From: Rhynchopus sp. YZ270_cl-10
Taxonomy: Eukaryota; Euglenozoa; Diplonemea; Diplonemida; Diplonemidae
Length of the DNA: 64,000 nucleotides
Assembly (NCBI GenBank): GCA_964035575.1
Contig: OZ037909.1
Span: forward strand, 124,001-188,000
Direction: 5' to 3'
In this document: positions 43,105-52,794 of the stretch, piece after piece
Layout: the number at the start of each line of letters is the position of its first letter
Position numbering within the stretch: the first letter of the stretch is position 1
Program-made: the position numbers and the translations under genes
Notes under the pieces: generated by a model
Database searches by the model: none
What the model saw: the letters and a program-made list of their open reading frames with translations, nothing else
Told to the model about the DNA's origin: nothing

Positions 43105-43452
43105 TCAGTTCGACTTTTTCTCCGACAAAACAGGATATTGTTTGGTCTGACTCCGGCACACTATCTGGGGAGGTACACTTTTTCGAGGCAGGTCATGGGA
43201 AGAATGAGTGCAATGAGGTAGCGGGGTTTTAGAATAAGCAAAATTATTTAATATGCGTGGGGGTGGTGAGGAAGGGGGAGGGGGAGGGGGAGGAGGGGGG
43301 AAAGCAGCATACCCTTCTCGTCGGTGTCGCTCCGCCAGTCGTGTGTTCTTCCACATATACCCAGGCCCTCCATGCCCAATTGCGGAACGTCTCTGGCCAC
43401 GTAGCGAACTCAGGAGAGTCGAAGCCAGGCGCGGTGGCGTCAAGATTGACAT
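43105..43452 (-). CDS. Candidate small gene, possible mitochondrial protein
   Basis: The ATG at 43450-43452 follows ACAATCAG and ACTATACAACACACA, the same acceptor-then-ATG layout as other genes here. The N-terminus (MSILTPPRLASTLLSSLRG, then RRSAIGHGGPGYMWKN) is basic, Ser/Leu-rich and free of acids, like a mitochondrial targeting peptide. After REG the frame turns into a proline run coded by a pyrimidine tract, and a GTATGC occurs at that point. An intron may begin there, so the C-terminus as drawn (115 residues) is doubtful. No family recognised. Confidence 0.4.
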   Translation of the reverse strand: MSILTPPRLASTLLSSLRGQRRSAIGHGGPGYMWKNTRLAERHRREGYAAFPPPPPPPPPSSPPPRILNNFAYSKTPLPHCTHSSHDLPRKSVPPQIVCRSQTKQYPVLSEKKSN

Positions 43453-43614
43453 TGTGTGTTGTATAGTCTGATTGTGTTGTTGAAATGTTGAGTTCAAAAA
43501 AAAAAATGGAGTGCAAACACCTCTGTATACTCGGGTAAAATAAGCGACATTTTTTAGACCGTATTCTCTCGCTAATCTATTTCTAAAACTTACAAAAAAA
43601 ACACATTCCCTTTC

Positions 43615-44031
43615 TCATCTGTACACAGTATTTCTGAGAATGTGTTTGTGGCGTGTTGCGGGGGAGATCTGCGACTCAGATAGTATTTGCGCAGCTTCTC
43701 TTTTGAGTGATGCGATGCGTTCGCGTGCTGCCGCCTCAGCGGCGTGCTGCTGTTGCAGGATGCTGTGAAGGTCAGCTGTGTTGCTGTGCACTGTGCTTGC
43801 AACGTGAGCACGTGCCTGTCTTCGCAGCTCCAGCGCCTGCAGACTGTGCTCCAACTGGCCAATCTGGTTGCAGAACGGCTGTGCTACAACTCCTTCTGGA
43901 GACGCAACCACCTGTCGTGTTGGTGTGTACTCACCCTGCACAGAACGGTACCCAGGGTATGCCGCAGGAGGGTATGAAGCAGGAGGGTACGCCGTAGGGC
44001 TCACAGATGCGTTGGCATGGTGTGGGTACAT
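43615..44031 (-). CDS. Small Tyr/Pro-rich and coiled-coil protein
   Basis: 138 residues from the ATG at 44031. An N-terminal part rich in Pro, Tyr and Ala (YPPASYPPAAYPGY) is followed by a charged helix-forming half (LEHSLQALELRRQARAH ... AAEAAARERIASLKREAAQIL) that should form a coiled coil. No family recognised. The ATG lies 31 nt after a candidate acceptor (AG 44063-44064), and a stem-loop repeat lies 75-90 bp upstream. The open frame continues to 44223 but that part is AT-rich. Confidence 0.6.
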   Translation of the reverse strand: MYPHHANASVSPTAYPPASYPPAAYPGYRSVQGEYTPTRQVVASPEGVVAQPFCNQIGQLEHSLQALELRRQARAHVASTVHSNTADLHSILQQQHAAEAAARERIASLKREAAQILSESQISPATRHKHILRNTVYR

Positions 44032-44614
44032 AGTGGAGTGAAGGGCGTGTGTGTGTAGTGCTCTGTTGTTGTTTTTAAAAAAAGCTTCAGTTTGTAGTAT
44101 GATCCTAAGCCTCTCGTGCTCAGTCACCTTAGTCACGGCGCAGAATGTATTGAGATAGAGATGGGTTAAGGAAGGATGGGGGAAAATCCATTTAGTTTCC
44201 AGAACACGCGACTTTTCACGCACTCCTATTTTTCCTTATTGTGTTTTTCCCCCACCCCCGCAAACAATACAGCAATAAAAACAATAAAGACAAATGGAAG
44301 GGTTGTGTTTTGTATCGACAATCACTTTACACCGGCTGGCATAAAATGGATTGCCTCCAAATATTTGTGCAGAGACCATCATACAAAAGACCTCTCCTCT
44401 CCTCTCCTGGTGTTTAGCTCATTTCCTACTGTACGGCACCCCAACAGATGTACACGCACAGTGGGTCAAAACCCCCTAAATTTTTGGGGGTTTGCGGAAT
44501 AAGAAAAACATAAAATGTGAATATGCAATCATTACAAATTTACAACTGACACCACTGACCATGAGATATTCTAATTTCAGGCGAACGTCACCCAACCAAT
44601 CTATGGACACTGTC

Positions 44615-45412
44615 TCACGGGGCAAACACAAAAATATTGACACGGTGCAAATTAAACAAAAGGTAACTGTCTCGGGCTTGAGCAGGCTCTGTCGTGTACA
44701 CCTCTTTCGCAGGAGCTGCTTCAGCCTCCACATCAGCAGTGTTGTCTGCAGGGGCAGGGGCAGCACCAGCCCACCCAGTGAGGAAGAACAGGAGGTAGTT
44801 CGTGATACCGAGCCCAGCTGCAACGAAGATGAACGGAATCCCGTAGTTCAGGCCGCACTCAGAGAAGGAGTGGCGTTCGTTGTCGCGCAAAGTGAGGAAC
44901 CCGGTCAGATCATCTACGGGTTGGTTCTTGTGCACTGCACCCAGCAAGACCGAGCCACAGATCACAGCAAACACCGCCCCAACCAGGTGAACGAAGCCAG
45001 CGAACCTCCCAACACTCTGCGGCACCACACCCGCAAACTGCGCAACGTACACACACGACGCAGCGAAGAACGTGGTTGCGGACAGAATGGCAAGCACCTG
45101 TGCTCTCTGAAAGTCATGGCTCACCTCGTCCAGGTCCTTCGTCTTATATTCCTTAATGTCGGTTTCAAACGTTTTGCGCTTATAAAAAAAGCGTGAATAA
45201 CCGTGATAATGAATTGTATTTCTGAACAACCCTGTCGACGGCAGGGGCATCGTGGACATACTCCGCGGCACCTCCGGGTGCCAGGCAACGGGATGGTTAA
45301 GGGTCACAGTGCAGGCCCTCGTCACACTGTCCGTCGTGGCAGAAGTTGCAATGATTAAGCTGAACGCAGTGGCACTGAACACCAGAAGCAAGACGCGTGC
45401 AATGACAGACAT
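44615..45412 (-). CDS. Four-helix (tetraspan) membrane protein
   Basis: 265 residues from the ATG at 45410-45412. Helix 1 or signal anchor: VIARVLLLVFSATAFSLIIA. A loop of about 80 residues follows, then helices in AQVLAILSATTFFAASCVYV, GFVHLVGAVFAVICGSVLLG and IPFIFVAAGLGITNYLLFFL, and an Ala/Pro/Glu-rich tail. The order (helix, large loop, three closely spaced helices) resembles amastin and claudin-like proteins; amastins are euglenozoan surface proteins, but I do not see their full Cys/Trp signature, so the relation is only suggested. A candidate acceptor AG lies at 45447-45448. Confidence 0.68.
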   Translation of the reverse strand: MSVIARVLLLVFSATAFSLIIATSATTDSVTRACTVTLNHPVAWHPEVPRSMSTMPLPSTGLFRNTIHYHGYSRFFYKRKTFETDIKEYKTKDLDEVSHDFQRAQVLAILSATTFFAASCVYVAQFAGVVPQSVGRFAGFVHLVGAVFAVICGSVLLGAVHKNQPVDDLTGFLTLRDNERHSFSECGLNYGIPFIFVAAGLGITNYLLFFLTGWAGAAPAPADNTADVEAEAAPAKEVYTTEPAQARDSYLLFNLHRVNIFVFAP

Positions 45413-45483
45413 TGTTTTTGTGTTTTGTTTCGGTTTCGTAGAGTCACTAAGCAGTGGTGTGAGTAGAAGGGTACGCTGTGAAT

Positions 45484-46330
45484 ATATATGGACTCGTCCG
45501 GAAACCCCTCTGGTAAGATTCATCCTTTTGGGTATTTTTGGGTTTTTTTGATGATGCCCCCCACAAAAAGTGCATCTAGGTGATATTCTGATATGAAAAT
45601 AGGTTTTTTGGGGGGTCTGAGGCTATATTTTCGCTTTTTTAATCAGATTTTCAGCCTTTTATTGTCGTTCTTCTGGATCTCTTCTCTCTTTCTCTTAATC
45701 CTGCCATGCCGCCTTGACAAGGTTTCATTGACCTCTGTCAAATCTACTGGATCAATGCCAGGGACTTTTGCTTTGCGGGTCACCTTGGATGTGGAGACTC
45801 CATAGTAAATACAGGTTCCCTCCGTGTCAGAGTACACGCTAGCTGAAATGACACGACCGTTGCTCGGGTAGCAGTACACAGACGAAAAGAGATTGATGGA
45901 AAGAAGGGTGCACTGATACGTAGTACGAGGGAATGAGATAACAAAGGCCTCTGTGTGGGGAAGCTCGCGCAGGGCACCGACAATGACCCCTACGGTAAGG
46001 ATCTCCTGACAACAAGAATCATCAGAGAGAGGGTTCGAAACGACACCAAGTGTGCGTCGCACCCATTCTTACCGTGTTTCTCGACAAAAAAGTGAACTTC
46101 ACTGCTGTCATTGCCACGTTTTTTTCTTCCAAAAAATACGTAAAAAAATATAAGTAAAAAGGGGGGGAGGGGAAATAAACAAAAATAAATGCCCAAAATA
46201 TGCCCTCTGGGGTGGTAGGTGTATGGTGGGTATCAAAAAATTGGGTTGTTTGGGTGTTTTGAGCAGAAAAACCTCAAAAAACCCCAAAAGGATGAATCTT
46301 ACCAGGAGGGTTTCCGGACGGACCCATATG
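45484..46330. repeat. Inverted repeat pair enclosing a small gene
   Basis: About 48 bp at 45484-45531 are inverted at 46282-46330, sharing GTCCGGAAACCC, TGGTAAGATTCATCC and TTTTGGG. The two-exon gene at 45643-46111 lies between them. It may be a mobile unit of about 850 bp that carries the gene, or two opposite copies of a dispersed repeat. Confidence 0.6.
45643..46111 (-). CDS. Two-exon gene, function unknown
   Basis: Exon 1 is 46111-46073 (13 codons, MTAVKFTFLSRNT) and exon 2 is 46005-45643. The 67-nt intron starts GTAAG and ends TTGTTGTCAG, and joining keeps frame for 133 residues. The long frame alone lacks an ATG, which is why the first exon matters. The body has ILTVGVIVGALRELPHTEAF and TYQCTLLSINLFSSVYCYP and ends in a very basic stretch (RRHGRIKRKREEIQ, KRLKI) that could be a nuclear localisation or nucleic-acid-binding tail. 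I recognise no family. Its composition is poorer in G+C than the neighbouring genes, and it sits between inverted repeats, both hints of a mobile or acquired gene. Confidence 0.55.
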
Positions 46331-46533
46331 GCAAATGGAGAAGAATCGAAGAGAATCTTTATTGTTTTGTGCTTTTTCAAAGGGGGGGTGAAGGATGGGG
46401 GAAAATCCCTTTCGTTTTCCAGTTGAAAACTCTGTTTTTTGTATCCCCCCTGAGGGTTCGCTCCCCTCCGCTCTTTTGGTACTGTAAAGTGCCCAAGACT
46501 CTCTTTTCCCCCCCAAAAAAGAGCAAATTGTTT

Positions 46534-47127
46534 CTACACACAGAGATGCTGGCTGAGAGAGGAACATTTCCACTTCACACCTGTTGTGGACCTGTGCACC
46601 TGGGTGAACTTGAGGAGAGGGTCCTGCGTGGGAGAGGGGACGTCTTCGTGCATCCAGGCACTCCCGTTCGCGAGGGGTGGGGTGCTTCCGTCGCCGTAAC
46701 TTCCATTTGCACCACCAGCACTTCCGCAGTTGTTCTGGAGACGGAGGTCCGCTACTTTTGCCCCTTTTCTGTCCCTCTCTGGGAAGGGAGGTGCTTGGAA
46801 TGAAAGGTCCGTGGAGCTGAGGTCTGGGTGGAGAAAGGAGGGGACGACGTCCGCAGCACCGCAGTGGGGCACATGGTGTGCGGGGTTGAGGGGGTGCGCA
46901 GATCGTTCATGCTTGGGCCGTCGCTTTGGATGGCGCCGTGAGGTACGTGCCAGCTGTGCCATCTCGTGGATGACAAGCGGGCGGCGCCGTCGCCGTGCCA
47001 CACACACCCCGCCCTGGTGGAGCGCTTCCCCGCACGGAGGCAGGAAGTGCGCGACAAGACGTCGGTTTGTGGCTTCTATCACATCGTCAACGTCGCATTG
47101 CACAGAGTCATACCCTTCAGGTCGCAT
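46534..47127 (-). CDS. Small basic/His-Pro-rich protein, function unknown
   Basis: 197 residues from the ATG at 47125-47127. It follows a clean pyrimidine/CAG site (AG 47158-47159). Contains GYDSVQCDVDDVIEATNRRL near the start, a basic run (VARRRRRPLV), and a His/Pro/Ser-rich second half likely to be disordered. No domain recognised. The open frame continues to 47352, but that part is upstream of the acceptor. Confidence 0.55.
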   Translation of the reverse strand: MRPEGYDSVQCDVDDVIEATNRRLVAHFLPPCGEALHQGGVCVARRRRRPLVIHEMAQLARTSRRHPKRRPKHERSAHPLNPAHHVPHCGAADVVPSFLHPDLSSTDLSFQAPPFPERDRKGAKVADLRLQNNCGSAGGANGSYGDGSTPPLANGSAWMHEDVPSPTQDPLLKFTQVHRSTTGVKWKCSSLSQHLCV

Positions 47128-47368
47128 GGCATGAAAACAAAACGAAAAAAACGGCCTCTGTAGTAGAAGTGGAGGGGAACTGAGGAAAGATCCCGCCTGT
47201 ACAAATTTGAGAATCACCATAACTGTCAAAGCTTGGTTCAATGGTATGTAAGATAACAATAGTATTCTAAAAATGCTTCGGGAACACAGCACGAAAGGGC
47301 GAGAAGGGGAGATGGTGCTGCTGCAGGGCTTCATCGGCAACTGCAACGACAAAACCAGATCGGAAAAT

Positions 47369-47551
47369 CTAGTTGTCTACTGCAACACATAGGCTGCCAT
47401 CAAGCGTATTGCTGCTGGAACAAAAGCCTTGCTCTTCTTCGCCACATTCGTGGAATTGGAAGACAAAGCCTACATCACTGCCAAATGCTTGAAAGAACTT
47501 CTGTCCGCAATTCTGGGGAACCTTGTACCTGATGCCGGACATCTCTTTCAC
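47369..47551 (-). other. Short possible exon, 60 codons
   Basis: A minus-strand frame (starts MKEMSGIRYKVPQNCGQ, contains HECGEEEQGFCSSS) with balanced composition and four Cys in the second half. It could be an exon or remains of a secreted protein. No splice partner found. Confidence 0.25.
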
Positions 47552-48164
47552 ATCCTACTACCTATTTGCCTAAGCCCTAATCCCAGGGCCTAGCTATTAT
47601 TAACTCGCGTTCGTCTTTTGTTTGTTGTAACGCTATCCATGCAAGAGAGAAGACTCGACAGGAGAAAAAAGAGGGAGAGAGAGGGAGGGGGTTGCTAAGC
47701 ATATTCGTGTGACGAGTTATGTTTTGGTGTGTAATATGGATTACTGATTACCTACCCCCTAGCTAAGCTGTGTGAACAGGCTTGGGGAGGATTGTATTGT
47801 AGCAGGGAAAATAGCTACTCTAGCTGCTCGGGAGAAGAAGAAAAAATTTCTCCGCATAATTCCTGATTTTTTGGGGGGGAAACCAAGCTATTTCCCTGAT
47901 TGTAGATACAAAAAAACAAAAACAAAAAGAGACAAGAAAACGGAAAGGTGCGAAAAAATTGCACAAAATAAATGAACGAAAAAGACACCCAAAAAAAAGT
48001 CAAAAAAAAAAAAAAAAACTGCAGAAGCAGTTTGTCTGTCTCTTCATTTTTTTCATTAGGATTTTTTTCCCTTGTTGTTCCTGACATTTTTTTTTTTTTG
48101 ATCCATTCGCTGCCCATTCAGACAGTCTTTTTCGCAAAAAAAAAACCCTCTATTTTTTTCTTCT
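47552..48164. other. Intergenic, no gene seen
   Basis: AT-rich with A and T runs; no repeat copy recognised. Confidence 0.5.
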
Positions 48165-49226
48165 CTATTTAGTAACTAACCCCCATACAGATGATTTCTC
48201 TTCCACCGCACCTTTGCCAAGCTGGGGGAGGAGGCAGGGTTGGGGACGTGAGCCGGTGATGATATCGTAGCCGGACCTGCATCTGTCTACGTGCCGTTGG
48301 TGCGCGACTTTGGCGACACTTTGTTCACGCTTTTTGGCGATGGTGGTGTCACATGCTTGGATCTGCTGTGCCACCACCTCACGCGCCTTCTTACGATGCG
48401 GGACACCACACTGCGCTTTGTTGTCCATCTGCACTACTTGGTCCGAAGAGAAGACTGTACCATCTAGGATATTGTAGTTATGCCCCTCTGACCTTTGCAC
48501 GCAGACTGGGGTTGCGTTTGTTGTGGTGTGAAATGCGGCCCGCTTCTTGTCGGCATCAACCTCTACGGCGGCTTGGTATGCGGCTTCCTCGGTGGGGTTG
48601 TTGTGTGTTGCGCGGATGGGGTCGTATTGTTTGAGTTTGTGGGCTTTGTATTGCGAGCGTATGGAGGCGTCCTTGGCACCGACGATTGCGTCGTGGTTGT
48701 CAACGTATTTGTGTTGCAGGACGTTGTACTGTCGTTGGTTGTTTCGGTGGCCACGTCGTGAACGTTGCGGTTCCTCTGCGTGGTTGCGTTCTAAGGTCAC
48801 AATGTTATACTGTACATTGCTCTCAGGAGGGCGTACTCCATGAGTTTTTTTGCCCCGTTCTGACTGTTCCGTGCCAAGCTTTTCAACGCCTTTCACCCCA
48901 AATTTTGGTTCTTGGTTGACAATATCATAGCCAACGAGAGAAGCTGTGGTTAACGCCTTCCGCATCCCGGTGTTCACGTTTTTTATGTATCTAGCGTCCT
49001 CACGCTCGGCGGTGGCCTGCTCCCGCTCCTTATCAATGTGCTTCTGGGTGATTGGGTTGAAGAGACGCTCCTTCACCTTCACCACCCCACCCTGCTTCCG
49101 CGTAAACTTAAAGCTCCGTTCGATTGCCGGCCCCGCCTTAGCCCGTTCCTCGCAGTACGACCCAAGCATCTCACCCCATGATGCTGCAGGTGGTTGTGCC
49201 TGCACAGTGTCGGTGGAATCGGACAT
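48165..49226 (-). CDS. Charged protein with Tyr-motif repeats, flagellar candidate
   Basis: 353 residues from the ATG at 49224-49226 (MSDSTDTVQAQPP). Highly charged, no membrane helix. A short motif recurs at irregular spacing: YDIVNQEPKFG, YNIVTLERN, YNVLQHKY, YDPIRATHN, YNILDGTVF and YDIITGSRP. Short tyrosine-led motifs spaced like this recall microtubule-binding axonemal proteins, and charged proteins of this size are common in flagellates, but I cannot name a family and the function is inferred. The open frame extends to 49406, through CA-rich and pyrimidine-rich DNA that looks untranslated. Confidence 0.72.
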   Translation of the reverse strand: MSDSTDTVQAQPPAASWGEMLGSYCEERAKAGPAIERSFKFTRKQGGVVKVKERLFNPITQKHIDKEREQATAEREDARYIKNVNTGMRKALTTASLVGYDIVNQEPKFGVKGVEKLGTEQSERGKKTHGVRPPESNVQYNIVTLERNHAEEPQRSRRGHRNNQRQYNVLQHKYVDNHDAIVGAKDASIRSQYKAHKLKQYDPIRATHNNPTEEAAYQAAVEVDADKKRAAFHTTTNATPVCVQRSEGHNYNILDGTVFSSDQVVQMDNKAQCGVPHRKKAREVVAQQIQACDTTIAKKREQSVAKVAHQRHVDRCRSGYDIITGSRPQPCLLPQLGKGAVEEKSSVWGLVTK

Positions 49227-50330
49227 TGTGTGCCAAGAAGAAGGGGAGACGCTCGGGGACTCTCCCTTCAGCCCTCGTGGGGTTGAGTGGTCTAGGGGGT
49301 GGTGTGTGGTGTGTGGTGTGTGGTGTAGGGGGTTGGGATGGTGAAAAATTATTTGCAAAATTTTTCGAAAATCCTGAAAAGTGCCCAAAAACACGTGAAC
49401 ACACATGTACAGGCGCGCCCCCTATGGGTCCCCAGTATTGCCCGGGCTTGAACGTAAGTCTCTCGAGAAAGATTCAAATTTGCTCTTCAGAAGGTCTGAA
49501 AAGGTTGAAGTGTTAGTAGGGGCTATCAAAAGCAGAGAGGGGAGATGTTGAAATGTTAAAGTGAATGTCAAAAAGGCAAAAGAGGATAAGGGAAGGAATG
49601 GAGAGTAGCATTGAGAAGTGAATGGGTAGGTAGGGTTGTGAGTATTGTTTTTTTTTGATAAATTGTTGGAGTAGTGTAGTTGCCTCGGTTGTGTTGCCAC
49701 AGTTGTGCAATCTCATTTTGTTTTGTCGACAATCGCCGAGTAAACCCATCAGGTGGGAGAATTCGGGTCCGTACTCAATATTTTTTTGTTTTTGTTTTTT
49801 GCTTTTTGTTTGTCGACTCTCGACAATCGCCTATAATATCGTACCTCCTCCCTACCTTTTTTAGTGAGTAATTAGGGGTCTACATGCATTTGAATGAACA
49901 TAAAAATTTTTTTTATTGTACTCAGCTAGCTACGTGCCTAAAGGCATCGTGCGCTAATACAGAAAAAAAAGTGTCAGCCAAGGCTGTCTTTACAGACGCC
50001 AGATGCCAAAAGCGGCCAATGAAACAGAGCTTTTTGTACTACAGAAGCAAAAGACGTAGTTCGTCCTTCAACCCTCAAGAGGCTTCCATTTTTTGAAAAC
50101 TTTTTTTTACCATTCCTTGAGGGAAAACGGAGCAATGTACAGTCCTGGAAAAGCTCCAAGAAAAAATGGGGTCAGTGGGCTAAAAAGAGGAAGTTGCCTT
50201 TTCCTAAAGGTGTATTGTAGCTTTAACTAGAAATATGGTTGTTGTGTTCCTCCGTTGTCTAAAAAAACAAACAACCATACGTTTTGCGGGAAATGTATTT
50301 GTGGAGAGAAACGCGGGGGGGGGGGGGGGG
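49227..50330. other. Intergenic with one 70-bp repeat copy
   Basis: Holds the 70-bp dispersed repeat copy at 49651-49714, plus two GTCGACAATCGCC-like motifs near 49724 and 49820. No gene seen. Confidence 0.55.
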
Positions 50331-51513
50331 TAGGGGATACGACTCCAGCCATTTTGGCTGGGACCAAACGCACGGAAAATTCATTTGGCATTATCTGGCC
50401 ATCTCCAAGGCAACTGCGGGTGAAAAACACCCTCAGAGTGGGTCACAGGGGGCCTGTGGGTCGAAAAACGACCCAGAAGCCACCCCAGAATACAAAAAAA
50501 TGGAAAAAAATAGTGAAAAAACGGCTTTTTTCACGTTTTGGCCACTTTGGGCAAAATAGCGATTTTTCGAGAAAAAAATCAAAAACCGGGATATTTTTTG
50601 ACATCACAAAGCCTCCTTTGGCACAAATATACCCCAAAAGTGGCCTGTGAGTCCATTCCAACCTGTTTTGGACATATTTGACACTTTTGGAAGTGTTTTT
50701 TTGGTGTTTTTAGGTCAAAAAAATGCCCAAGACGTCCCCAAGACATCCCCAAGACACTTTGCACACCCCCTGTTACGGTCATATTTTTTTCGTTTTTTTT
50801 GCCTGAAACCCCCAAAATACCCCTCCCGGACCCCACATAGTCCCGAATATCCATCACACACCCACTCAGAGTGAGTAGAAGCACCCCAAAAAAAATATTT
50901 TTTAAAGCCCTAAAATTGTGCTTCAGTTTCGGCAGCATCCATGTTGAAGTTGAAGGGCTTTAAAAAATATTTTTTTTGGGGTGCTTCTACTCACTCTGAG
51001 TGGGTGTGTGATGGATATTCGGGACTATGTGGGGTCCGGGAGGGGTATTTTGGGGGTTTCAGGCAAAAAAACGAAAAAAATATGACCGTAACAGGGGGTG
51101 TGCAAAGTGTCTTGGGGATGTCTTGGGCATTTTTTTGACCTAAAAACACCAAAAAAACACTTCCAAAAGTGTCAAATATGTCCAAAACAGGTTGGAATGG
51201 ACTCACAGGCCACTTTTGGGGTATATTTGTGCCAAAGGAGGCTTTGTGATGTCAAAAAATATCCCGGTTTTTGATTTTTTTCTCGAAAAATCGCTATTTT
51301 GCCCAAAGTGGCCAAAACGTGAAAAAAGCCGTTTTTTCACTATTTTTTTCCATTTTTTTGTATTCTGGGGTGGCTTCTGGGTCGTTTTTCGACCCACAGG
51401 CCCCCTGTGACCCACTCTGAGGGTGTTTTTCACCCGCAGTTGCCTTGGAGATGACCAGATAATGCCAAATGAATTTTCCGTGCGCAAAAAATGGCTGGAG
51501 TCGTACCCCCTAG
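50331..51513. mobile_element. 1.2-kb palindrome (element B), related to element A
   Basis: Outer arm positions pair as p with 101853 minus p. The centre is about 44 unpaired nt (near 50910-50955). A 12-bp unit (CCCCAAGACATC type) occurs once more in the left arm. The ends are TAGGGGATACGACTCCAGCC and GGAGTCGTACCCCCTA, flanked by G runs (50315-50330 and 51516-51530). About 330 bp from CAAGGCAACTGCGGGTG onward are close to the core of element A; the inner parts differ. Non-coding. Confidence 0.9.
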
Positions 51514-51530
51514 GAGGGGGGGGGGGGGGG

Positions 51531-52150
51531 ACAAACAGCACATCACTTTACACAATAAGGGACAATATTCTGCGCAAGAATTGCCCTCATTTGGCATTAA
51601 TATCACTTCACAACGTTAGGGGCCTATTGCCCAGCCCACCCAGCCTTATACATAATCGAAAGGGTGTGCCAAGACAATAAAAAGAGAGAAAAACAATTTT
51701 ATACGATCCAGTGACTGAAAAAGAGAAAAAGAGAGGGTGAGAGAGTGAGAGACAGAGAGAATCTAAAGAATGATCATAGTGCCAACCTGGAACATCACGC
51801 AGACCGGGCAGTGTTCAACTTCTGAGGGAGTACCCACATTTTTTTTTTTTTTTTTGTTTTCGACATAAACAAAAAACAGATGTCGTTATGTCTTTCCCCC
51901 TAAACATGTGCTGCGGATGGTCCACTGAAGGCATTATGTGTATCACCGATTCTCGTTTTTTTTTGGAATTGACAAAAAAAAAATAGTGAAGTGAATAGTG
52001 CAAAACGCCCCTAGGACGCAGGCACTGACACTCCCACGGGGGTTATCGAACCCCCCCGGAGTGTTGCATTTACGGGAGTTGCCGACAAGGGGGGAAAAAA
52101 AGAACGTCGACTATTGACTTCGGGATAATAACGTTTTGGGCGTGATCAAT
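51531..52150. other. Intergenic with SINE-like fragment
   Basis: SINE-like fragment at about 51985-52085 with a CACTCC...GGAGTG stem around GGGGGTTATCGAACCCCCC. No gene seen. Confidence 0.5.
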
Positions 52151-52159
52151 TAGCTGTGT

Positions 52160-52652
52160 TGGTGCTTCCCGGGGGGTGTGCATTTCACAAATTTTCACAA
52201 AATGTGACAAGTTTTCACAAATTTTCACAACACGAAAACCGCTACAAAATTGTGAAGGCTGGTGAAAAGTGGTGAAAAATTGTGAAAAATTGTGAAAAAT
52301 TGTGAAAAATTGTGAAAAGTTGTGAATAGTTGTGAAAAGTTGTGAATTGATTTTTTTTTTTGTGTGCTTTTTTTTTGGGCGGGGTTGAGGGGTACGCTGG
52401 GATTCACAAGATAGAACGTGATGTGGTGTACCTGTGTACCTGTGTACTGTGTGATGTGCGGAAATGACGAGAACTTGTCCATTTCGGCAAATTGACCCCA
52501 CCACTGGCCGTACGGATTCCGGAAATGCAAATGCCGGCGTTTAAGAGCTTCACCAACGAGAGAAAAAAGGGTAGTGAAAAGTTGTGAATAGTTGTGAAAA
52601 GTTGTGAATTGAATTGAAAATTTGTGAAATGCATACCCCCCGGGAAGCACCA
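52160..52652. mobile_element. 493-bp inverted-repeat element, TGGTGCTTCCCGGGG ends
   Basis: TGGTGCTTCCCGGGGGG at the left faces CCCCCCGGGAAGCACCA at the right, with exact TGTGT target duplication (52155-52159 and 52653-52657). Inside, TTTTCACAA and TTGTGAAAA recur on both sides. Same TGGTG...CACCA termini and 5-bp duplication as the element at 26400. Confidence 0.88.
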
Positions 52653-52794
52653 TGTGTGCATTTTGTCACCTTTTTGATCAAATAAAGGGGAAACGGGGAA
52701 TAACATTGTACACGAACGAGGGAGAAAGCTTTGAAAGATGAATGTGCACATATTTTTCATCAAAAATTAAAATAAAAAGAGAGAAGTTGAAAAG

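Noticed and set aside
45643-46062. Single-exon 139-codon gene starting at 46062
   Set aside because: The first codon is GTG, not ATG; a GT-AG intron and an upstream ATG exon give a better model.
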